Shown here: in pieces, positions 57,819 through 64,000 of the stretch
Position numbering within the stretch: the stretch's first letter is position 1
Layout: every line of letters begins with the position of its first letter
Assembly: GCF_022179325.1 (NCBI RefSeq)
Contig: NZ_BPQQ01000004.1
Span: 62,001-126,000 of the forward strand
Direction: 5' to 3'
Length of the DNA: 64,000 nucleotides
From: Methylobacterium isbiliense
Lineage (GTDB): Bacteria; Pseudomonadota; Alphaproteobacteria; Rhizobiales; Beijerinckiaceae
The notes under the pieces: model-generated
Told to the model about the DNA's origin: nothing
The model's input: the letters and a program-made list of their open reading frames with translations, nothing else
Database searches by the model: none
Program-made: the position numbers and the translations under genes

Positions 57819-59102
57819 TCAGTCCCGGTCCGGGTGGCTGTGTCTGCGGCGGATGCGCTGCACGGTCCAGGCGACGGCGAGCGCGATCGGGGGCACCGCG
57901 AGCGCGGTGCCGATGGTGGCGTCCACCGGCAGGTGCGCCGCATGCGCGCCCTCCAGCATCAGGTGGACGAGGCTCGCCACGTAGTAGGTGATCGCCGCGA
58001 CGGACAGCCCCTCGACCGTCTGCTGCAGCCGCAGCTGCAGCGTCACCCGCTCGTTCATCGCCTGCAGCTGCGCGTGGTTCTGGCGCTCCAGATCGACGTC
58101 GACCCGGGTGCGCAGCATCTGGGCGGTGCGCGAGAGCTTGCGCGAGAGCGTGTCCTGGCGCTCGGCCGTGGCGATGCAGGTGCGGATCGCCGGATTGAAG
58201 CGGCGGGCGAGGAAGACCGACCAGCTCGTGCGGCCCGGGATCGCCTGCTCGCCGATCGCGGTCAGGCGCAGGCGGATCAGCTCATCGTAGGCGCGCGTGG
58301 CGCCGAAGCGGAAGAGCGAGCGGGCGGCGCCCGCCTCCAGCTCCGCCGCAAGCGCGATCAGCCGGTCGAGCAGGGCGTGGTTGGCCGCGAAGCCCTCGCT
58401 GCCGCGCATCTCCTCCATCAGCTCCGGCAGCGCCGTCTCGATGCGGCGGATCGCCGGGGCGAGGGCCTGCGCCTCCGGCAGGCCGAGGAGCGCGAGGGTG
58501 CGGTAGGTCTCGATCTCCATGACCCGCTGCACCAGGGCGCCGGCCGCGACCCGGGTCATGCCCCGGTCGGCCACCAGGATGCGCACGAAGCCGTGCGGAT
58601 CGGGCTGGAAATCGGTGGCGATCACCGCCGCCCCGCCCTCGGCCTGCGCCACCGCCAGCGAGGCGGGCGTGAAGGCGGCGGCGATCTCGGGCGGCACTTC
58701 GCCGGCGCCGGCGACCAAGAGATGCAGGTCCACCGCCACGAGGAGATCCCCGGGCTGGCTCAGCCCCTCCATGACGCCGGCCAGCGCGTCCGGCTGCGGC
58801 TGGAAGGCGAGACCCTGCCCGTCCGCGAACTCCCAGGTGTAGGTCGTGAACTCGCTGTGGCTCTCCCAGCGCAGGATGGCGCCCGAGAAGGCGACCCGGT
58901 GCTGCTTGGCCCCCGGCGGCGGACCGGGCAGGCCGAGCGAGGCGCAATAGGCGTCGAGGGCGGCGCGGTCGGCGCTCGCCGCCTCTCCGTCGGTCAGGAA
59001 GGCGTAGTGCAGGAAGCGCCGGGGCGTGGCGACCGGCATGAAGGGGCGGGCGTGAACCTCCGCCAGCACCCGTGCCCGCAGGGGATGGTCGTTGAGCCGC
59101 AT
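57819..59102 (-). CDS. DUF3422-family membrane-anchored protein
   Basis: 427 aa. Conserved stretches of the family: NDHPLRARVLAEVHARPF, RFLHYAFLTDGE and CIATAERQDTLSRKLSRTAQ. Two C-terminal membrane segments (LSVAAITYYVASLVHLML, TIGTALAVPPIALAVAWTV) anchor it; the rest is cytoplasmic. The function is not known. It stops 18 nt from the ftfL stop (convergent). Confidence 0.9.
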   Translation of the reverse strand: MRLNDHPLRARVLAEVHARPFMPVATPRRFLHYAFLTDGEAASADRAALDAYCASLGLPGPPPGAKQHRVAFSGAILRWESHSEFTTYTWEFADGQGLAFQPQPDALAGVMEGLSQPGDLLVAVDLHLLVAGAGEVPPEIAAAFTPASLAVAQAEGGAAVIATDFQPDPHGFVRILVADRGMTRVAAGALVQRVMEIETYRTLALLGLPEAQALAPAIRRIETALPELMEEMRGSEGFAANHALLDRLIALAAELEAGAARSLFRFGATRAYDELIRLRLTAIGEQAIPGRTSWSVFLARRFNPAIRTCIATAERQDTLSRKLSRTAQMLRTRVDVDLERQNHAQLQAMNERVTLQLRLQQTVEGLSVAAITYYVASLVHLMLEGAHAAHLPVDATIGTALAVPPIALAVAWTVQRIRRRHSHPDRD

Positions 59103-59250
59103 GCGCCCCCGTGCCCCGCCGCGGCGGATGCCCGAGGCTTGGCCGAGGCGAGGGCTCACGTCAACGCGCTCGACGGTCGCGCGCCGGCCTTTGCGGCGGG
59201 GCCGTGCGGCCCTATCCCTGCATGGGGGAGCGGGAACCCGGGAGAGGCCG

Positions 59251-60669
59251 ATGGACAACCGCAACGCGCTCTGGCGCCACGTCGATGCCCGCAGGGAGCG
59301 GCTGCTCGCCCTCGCCGACCGCGTCTGGGCGACGCCCGAGGTCTGCTACACCGAGGCGCGCTCGGCCGCCGCCCATGCGGAGGAGCTGCGCCACCAGGGC
59401 TTTGCCGTCACCGAGGGCGTCGCCGGCATCCCCACCGCGCTCATCGGCGAGGCCGGGGCGGGCGGGCCGGTGATCGCCTTCCTGGGCGAGTACGACGCGC
59501 TGCCGGGGCTCAGCCAGGAGGCGGGCGTCGCCGCGCACCGCCCGGTGGAGGCCGGCGGGCCGGGGCACGGCTGCGGGCACAACCTGCTCGGGGCGGCGGC
59601 CCTGCTCGCCGCCAGCGCCGTGAAGGACTGGCTCGCCGAGACCGGGCAGCCGGGCCGGGTGCGCTACTACGGCTGCCCGGCCGAGGAGGGCGGGGCCGCC
59701 AAGGCGTTCATGGTGCGGGCGGGCGCCTTCGCGGAGGCCGAGGCGGCGATCACCTGGCACCCGTCGAGCTTCTGGGAGGTGGCGCCTCCGCTCGCGCTCG
59801 CCAACACCCGGGCCGACTTCACCTTCACGGGCCGGGCCGCCCACGCGGCGGCCGCCCCCCATCTCGGGCGCAGCGCGCTCGATGCCGTCGAGCTGATGAA
59901 CGTCGGCGTCAACTACATGCGCGAGCACATGCCGGACGACGCCCGGGTGCATTACGCGCTGCTCGACGCGGGCGGCATCGCCCCGAACGTGGTCCAGGCC
60001 CATGCCCGGGTGCGCTACTCCATCCGCGCCCGCGATCTGCCGGGCATGCGCGACCTCGTGGGGCGCGTGCGCCGGATCGCCGAGGGGGCGGCGCTGATGA
60101 CCGAGACCACGATGGAGATGCGCGTCGTCAGCGCGGTCTCGGACCTCGTCGGCAACACGCCCCTCGAAGAGGCGCTGCACGGGATCATGGAGGATCTCGG
60201 CCCTCCGCCCTTCGACGAGGAGGATCGCCGCTTCGCGCGCGCCATCCAGGAGACGCTGAGCCCCGGCGACATCGAGGCGGTCTACCGCACCATCGGCCGG
60301 CCCCGTGGGGACGCGCCGCTCGCCGACTTCCTCGTGCCGCGCGACGCGCGGCGCAACCCTGCGGTCGGCTCGACCGATGTCGGCGACGTGAGCTGGGTCG
60401 TGCCCACCGTCCAGGCCCACGCCCCGACGGTGGCGGTCGGCACGCCGTTCCACACCTGGCAGGTGGTGGCGCAGGGCAAGGCGCCGGCCGCCCACAAGGC
60501 GGTGGTGCAGGTCGCCAAGGCGATGGCGGCGCTCGGCGCGGCGCTCATCGCCGATCCGGCCCTGCGCGAGGCCGCCCGGGCCGATCTGCGCGCCCGCACC
60601 GGCCCGGAGGGCTACCTCTCCCCGCTGCCGCCGGAGGTGGAGCCGCCGCTGACGATGTCGCGGGGCTGA
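59251..60669 (+). CDS. M20-family amidohydrolase (AbgB/aminobenzoyl-glutamate-type)
   Basis: 472 aa. Zinc-site motifs of the family are present: GPGHGCGHNLLGAAALL (about residues 105-121) and GCPAEEGGAAK. The dimerisation domain GRAAHAAAAPHLGRSALDAVELM follows. AbgB-like enzymes cut p-aminobenzoyl-glutamate or related amides; the substrate here is not shown. GGGAGAGG supports ATG 59251. The frame is open upstream to 59092. Confidence 0.92.
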   Translation: MDNRNALWRHVDARRERLLALADRVWATPEVCYTEARSAAAHAEELRHQGFAVTEGVAGIPTALIGEAGAGGPVIAFLGEYDALPGLSQEAGVAAHRPVEAGGPGHGCGHNLLGAAALLAASAVKDWLAETGQPGRVRYYGCPAEEGGAAKAFMVRAGAFAEAEAAITWHPSSFWEVAPPLALANTRADFTFTGRAAHAAAAPHLGRSALDAVELMNVGVNYMREHMPDDARVHYALLDAGGIAPNVVQAHARVRYSIRARDLPGMRDLVGRVRRIAEGAALMTETTMEMRVVSAVSDLVGNTPLEEALHGIMEDLGPPPFDEEDRRFARAIQETLSPGDIEAVYRTIGRPRGDAPLADFLVPRDARRNPAVGSTDVGDVSWVVPTVQAHAPTVAVGTPFHTWQVVAQGKAPAAHKAVVQVAKAMAALGAALIADPALREAARADLRARTGPEGYLSPLPPEVEPPLTMSRG

Positions 60670-61215
60670 GGCGCGGGGCGGCGGGCGCCAGGATGCGCGG
60701 ACCGGGACCGCCGAGGGGCGGACGGACGGCGTTGGGTCGCCCCCTGACTTAGCGGCGAATTGACCTTGGCGGCGGATCGGAACGCCTCCCGAACCGCTGC
60801 AGACGCAACCATCTCCGAGAGGGATCTGATACAAGCAGTCATTGAAAATGACTGCTGATCCGGTTCTCGATTTTTCGTCAAATCTCTGATTTGGCCTCGA
60901 ACGATCGAGATGGCTCAACTGGCCGATTCGTCAGCATCTTGAGCCGTTGGTGTGGCTGCGATGATGTGGCGGGATGAGGACGCGGGGGATCACGGTCAGG
61001 CCGTTCCTCGCAGGCGAACCGCCGCACCTCAGATCATGGTCGGTCCATGTGACGAGGCTCTTGTCGGCGATCTTGGCGGCCTCAGCCGCCTTGGCATGGA
61101 TGACCGGGTTGATGCGGCCATGTGCTTGCCCAATAAGGCTTGCTCTGACTTCTCGCCGATCCGGGCGCAAATCTTGCCTTTTGAGGCGTGGATGATCTCA
61201 CTTTGAGGGTGTTAA
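60670..61215. other. AT-richer intergenic region with no convincing gene
   Basis: 546 nt. From about 60760 the composition drops in GC compared with both sides. Overlapping short ORFs are open on both strands (for example 60931-61170 minus, 79 codons; 60952-61206 plus, 84 codons), but none has a strong ribosome-binding site or a family I know. A perfect hairpin lies at 60834-60856. It could be the remnant of a mobile or repeated element. Confidence 0.5.
60834..60856. repeat. Perfect 10-bp palindrome (hairpin) in AT-rich intergenic DNA
   Basis: AGCAGTCATT, a GAA loop and AATGACTGCT form a perfect 10-bp stem. It is not followed by a T run and lies about 165 nt after the M20 gene, so a terminator role is doubtful. 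Its form fits a small dispersed palindromic element. Confidence 0.7.
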
Positions 61216-61332
61216 CTATCTGATATGCTCAGGGTGCTTCCGATCGAATGCCCGAGACGACAGGTAGGCATATCCGATGCCGGAGCCGATGACGGCGCCA
61301 ACCACGATCAGGAGCAGAGTTGTCGAAGCCAT
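61216..61332 (-). CDS. Tiny single-helix membrane protein
   Basis: 38 aa: a helix (TTLLLIVVGAVIGSGIGYAY) and a short basic tail (FDRKHPEHIR). The ATG at 61332 is 3 nt after the stop of the larger membrane-protein gene, and GAGGG lies at a good distance inside it, so it is likely translated by coupling. No family was recognised. Confidence 0.6.
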   Translation of the reverse strand: MASTTLLLIVVGAVIGSGIGYAYLSSRAFDRKHPEHIR

Positions 61333-61335
61333 GAG

Positions 61336-61725
61336 TCAACCCTCGCTTTTCATGAATCGAAGAGCGAAGTGCCCTGCGAGTGGGAGGGCCAAGCCAGCGC
61401 CGACCCACCGCAGATCCACCTGCTCCGATCCTACACGCTGCCCAATGTAAGGCACGATGAATGCGGCACCAAGGATCGCGGCTCCGAGGGTGTTGCAGAA
61501 GCTGCCGATCAGCTTGATGTGCTCGTTGTGCTTTTTCGCATCCAGCTTACGGAATGACTCATCGCTGGCGAGTCGCTTGCGCCGGCGGCCAAGGAAAATG
61601 CCTATAAGCTGTCCGAAAGCCCAGGCTGTCGCCGGCACTGCGAGCCCGAGCACAAGGCCGGAAACAAGTGGCCAGAGGCTGACTATAAAGTCGACTATCT
61701 GCACGAGCCCTGCCGTTCGGATCAT
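61336..61725 (-). CDS. Hypothetical membrane protein, three helices
   Basis: 129 aa. Predicted helices: FIVSLWPLVSGLVLGLAVPA, LGAAILGAAFIVPYIG and VGAGLALPLAGHFALRF, with a basic loop between (LGRRRKRLASDESFRKLDAKK). Codon use is less GC-biased than in neighbours, suggesting foreign origin. The promoter should lie in the AT-rich stretch upstream (61726-61800). Its function is unknown. Confidence 0.7.
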   Translation of the reverse strand: MIRTAGLVQIVDFIVSLWPLVSGLVLGLAVPATAWAFGQLIGIFLGRRRKRLASDESFRKLDAKKHNEHIKLIGSFCNTLGAAILGAAFIVPYIGQRVGSEQVDLRWVGAGLALPLAGHFALRFMKSEG

Positions 61726-62070
61726 CTGTATGTTACGATCATTCAGGGCACTGCGTCAGCGTCGCCTGCGCAAATCGCCGCGGTCAAGTATCCTGCGGGC
61801 AGAGTTGCGGTTTGATGACCGGGCGTGACATCGCCATGGTGATCGCCGCCGTGGATCAGGTCAGCGTATCGACCGTCCCGGATGTCGGGGGTCCTTGGGG
61901 CGCCAAGTTCTTCCTCGTCATGGATCCGGCCAGTGGCTCCCTCATGGCACGCTGACCGAAACGACCGCGCCGCCAAGATGATCTCAGGCACACCGGCCGT
62001 GCTCCCGGCGGGGAACTTGGCCCACGAACCGCGCACGATACGGCCTGCACGGCCGGCCGAACGCGTCACT
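61726..62070. other. Intergenic region with no supported gene
   Basis: 345 nt between the membrane-protein pair and the methyltransferase gene. A 46-codon plus-strand ORF at 61815-61955 exists but has no ribosome-binding site and no recognised homologue. The part near 61730 is AT-richer and is probably the promoter of the small membrane-protein pair. Confidence 0.4.
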
Positions 62071-62919
62071 TCACGCCTGTGCCTCCCGCGTCGACAGCCA
62101 CCACCCCTCTCCCGCCACCCAGGCGCTCGCGTCCGGCGCCGTCCCCCGGTGCAGGCTGCGCACCCGCTCCATGCCGCCGCGCGCGAAGGCCGCGGCGAGG
62201 CGGGCGGCGGCGGCGGGATCGCGGGCGCCCAGGCAGGGGATGAAGGCGGCGCGCGACAGGAAGCGGGCATCGAGCACCTCCGCCGGCCGGTCCGGCCCGC
62301 GGCGCGCGGCCAGCAGCATGCCGCCGCCGCCGCGCTCGGGCGTGAGCGGCAGGATCAGGCGCCCGGCGGGCGAGAGGGCGTCGAGCCAGACCGCCAGCGG
62401 CTCGGCGGCGCCCGCGCTCACGTAGATCAGGTCGGATTCCGGCAGCGGCGGAGCCGCCCCGGAGCGGGCGTGGACCGTTACGCACGGATACGCCGCCAGC
62501 GCCCGCGCGGCCGCGGCGGCGAGATCCGGATCGACCTCGTAGGCGTCGATCCGCCCGCCCGGGCCGACGAGTTCGGCGAGGATCGCCGTGTAGTAGCCGC
62601 CGCCGATCCCGACCTGCAGCACCCGCTCGCCGGGCCGCGGGGCGGCGGCCGCGAGGCAGAGCGCGTGCAGGCTCGGCTCGCCGTTGTTGATCCCGGCCTC
62701 CGGCCGCAGCGCCACCAGCGCGTCGCGGCAGAGCCCGGCCGGCTCGTCCGCCGGCACGGTGTCGAACCCCGCCTCGTCCATGACGAGCCACGGGCCGGGG
62801 CCGCAATAGCGCTCCCGCGGGACGGTGGCGAAGGCGCGGATCAGGGCCGCGTCGCGCGCGCCGGCGCGCGCGGCCACCGTCGCGGCGTAGGCGGCACGCT
62901 GTCGGGCGAGGTCGTCCAT
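62071..62919 (-). CDS. Protein-L-isoaspartate O-methyltransferase-like protein
   Basis: 282 aa, class I SAM methyltransferase of the PCMT superfamily. Motif I is VLQVGIGGGYYTAILAEL and the acidic SAM-ribose contact follows in IDAYEVDPDLA. The substrate-site region FATVPRERYCG matches Pcm-type enzymes. The protein is longer than Pcm (about 215 aa) because of an extra C-terminal part, so it may act on another substrate. ATG 62919 is used. Confidence 0.85.
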   Translation of the reverse strand: MDDLARQRAAYAATVAARAGARDAALIRAFATVPRERYCGPGPWLVMDEAGFDTVPADEPAGLCRDALVALRPEAGINNGEPSLHALCLAAAAPRPGERVLQVGIGGGYYTAILAELVGPGGRIDAYEVDPDLAAAAARALAAYPCVTVHARSGAAPPLPESDLIYVSAGAAEPLAVWLDALSPAGRLILPLTPERGGGGMLLAARRGPDRPAEVLDARFLSRAAFIPCLGARDPAAAARLAAAFARGGMERVRSLHRGTAPDASAWVAGEGWWLSTREAQA

Positions 62920-63100
62920 CGCGGGGTCTCGCGGCGGGGCCCGCAGGAGGCGCGCGGGCGCGGCTCCCTGTCCGGCGAACGGCCCCGGGGCCGGCCCGGT
63001 TCCGGGGCCGCCCGACCTTAAAAGAGCCGCGTTGTACACGTCCCCTTCAGGTCGCCGGCCGTTCTCTGGCGGGACCGCCCGCGGCCGGGCTCAAGGCGCC

Positions 63101-64000
63101 ATGAACCCGATCCTCATCAAGCTCTTCGCGACGGCCCTGACGCTGAGCCAGGCGACGACGCGGCCGGACGCGATCCGCACCCAGTTCGACCCCGCCCGGG
63201 ACGGCCCGGAGGTGGTGCGGCTGCTGCGCGACGGCTGCGCCCACATGCGCAAGGCGTTCGACATCGAGGACATCAACCTCGACGAGCTGATCGCCACCGC
63301 GATGGAGGACCCGAAGGCCGTCGCGGGCGACGCCAAGATCCTGCACGGCCTCGACTTCGGCGAGCTGGTGACGAGCTACAAGCAGTTCTGCAAGGGCGAG
63401 AACCCGCCGAACTCGCCCTTCGAGGCCCGGGCCGTCATCGAGTTCTACAACAAGGCCGCGGCCGACCTGCCGGAGGCGGGCGCGCTCAAGACCCTGGCGC
63501 TGCCGGGCGTGAGCACGATCCTGGACGGGCGCGGCGCCCGCTTCGCCGAGACCTCCGAGCCGAACGGCCGGCGGGTCACCGTCCCGATCGCGCAGGTGCC
63601 GGCGCTGGTCCGCAAGGCCTTCATCGCCGCCGAGGACAAGCGCTTCGAGAGCCACAAGGGCATCGACGAGCGCGGCGTCATCCGCGCCTTCATCGGCAAC
63701 CTCGCCTCGCCGGGCCGCCCGGCCGGCGGCTCGACCATCACCCAGCAGGTGGTCAAGAACCTGTCGGTGGGCGACGACGTCACCTACGAGCGCAAGATCC
63801 GCGAGATGATCGTCGCCGCCCGCGCCGAGCAGGTGATGACGAAGTCCGAGATCCTCGGCCTCTACCTCAACGGCATCTATCTCGGCCGGGGCGCCTACGG
63901 CATCGAGATGGCGGCGCGCAGCTACTTCGGCAAGTCGGTGGGCGACCTCACGGTGCCGGAGGCGGCGCTGCTCGCCGGCATGCCCAAGGGGCCGAACTAC
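63101..64000 (+). CDS. Penicillin-binding protein 1A-type transglycosylase (5' part)
   Basis: First 300 codons; the gene runs off the window end. The glycosyltransferase 51 domain starts at about residue 165: AAEDKRFESHKGIDERGVIR, then GGSTITQQVVKNL with the catalytic region, and ILGLYLNGIYLGRGAYGIEMAA. It polymerises lipid II glycan strands; a transpeptidase domain probably follows. The N-terminal 160 residues are not typical of GT51 proteins, and no clear membrane helix is seen at the very start. Confidence 0.9.
   Translation, partial: MNPILIKLFATALTLSQATTRPDAIRTQFDPARDGPEVVRLLRDGCAHMRKAFDIEDINLDELIATAMEDPKAVAGDAKILHGLDFGELVTSYKQFCKGENPPNSPFEARAVIEFYNKAAADLPEAGALKTLALPGVSTILDGRGARFAETSEPNGRRVTVPIAQVPALVRKAFIAAEDKRFESHKGIDERGVIRAFIGNLASPGRPAGGSTITQQVVKNLSVGDDVTYERKIREMIVAARAEQVMTKSEILGLYLNGIYLGRGAYGIEMAARSYFGKSVGDLTVPEAALLAGMPKGPNY

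Noticed and set aside
60931-61206. Overlapping ORFs of 79 and 84 codons on opposite strands.
   Set aside because: No ribosome-binding site, no family, and each destroys the case for the other.
61815-61955. A 46-codon plus-strand ORF between the small membrane gene and the methyltransferase.
   Set aside because: No ribosome-binding site and no recognised homologue.

Overview
The window looks like a piece of chromosome from a high-GC alphaproteobacterium, most probably Methylobacteriaceae (Methylobacterium or Methylorubrum). The grounds are the tig-clpP-clpX-lon order, a MucR/Ros-type regulator, a formate-tetrahydrofolate ligase typical of C1-assimilating methylotrophs, a phosphoenolpyruvate carboxylase homologue, and several small families (DUF1674/SdhAF4, DUF6894, DUF3422) common in Rhizobiales. 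The genus is an inference; there is no rRNA or methanol dehydrogenase here to settle it.

Layout. 1-6.6 kb: protein quality control (trigger factor, ClpP, ClpX, Lon), closed by a strong two-way terminator shared with a MucR-like regulator. 7.4-10.1 kb: YebC, a small hypothetical protein and a Na+/H+ antiporter. 10.2-18.1 kb (minus strand): a phospholipase D and then a five-gene periplasmic redox/iron operon (imelysin, multicopper oxidase, di-haem oxidoreductase, second imelysin, DUF1513) whose internal junctions are mostly stop/start overlaps on non-ATG codons. 18.3-23.8 kb (minus strand, with two tiny plus-strand ORFs): a PilZ protein; a class III cyclase-like DUF3095 protein directly followed by a cyclic-nucleotide-sensor/patatin phospholipase; and a chlorite dismutase-like haem protein with its own ECF sigma and anti-sigma factor. 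23.9-30.9 kb: a peptide ABC transporter with two divergent binding proteins and a permease-ATPase fusion. 30.9-33.8 kb: a divergent PEP carboxylase.

34-44 kb: small envelope and hypothetical proteins, a Crp/Fnr regulator, a helix-hairpin-helix protein, a CobW GTPase, a creatininase-family hydrolase, a MarR regulator, a short-chain dehydrogenase, an AzlCD branched-chain amino acid exporter and an NlpC/P60 hydrolase. 44-50 kb: purH, a heparinase-like protein, RsmB, SdhAF4, PH-domain and cupin proteins. 50.8-55.9 kb: type II NADH dehydrogenase, an EthD-like protein, a membrane protein carrying a domain usually joined to cyclases, and an omega-amino acid aminotransferase. 56.1-60.7 kb: ftfL, DUF3422 and an M20 amidohydrolase. 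60.7-62.1 kb is an AT-richer stretch that stands out from its surroundings, with a perfect hairpin and a two-gene operon of tiny membrane proteins. The window ends with a protein-carboxyl methyltransferase-like gene and the 5' part of a PBP1A-type transglycosylase.

Most interesting: (1) the DUF3095 plus sensor-patatin pair, which has the logic of a cyclic-nucleotide-triggered phospholipase (Pycsar/CBASS-like), with both cyclase metal aspartates retained; (2) the iron/copper redox operon with a multicopper oxidase inserted; (3) the chlorite dismutase-ECF module. No CRISPR array, rRNA, intact insertion sequence or certain tRNA was found.
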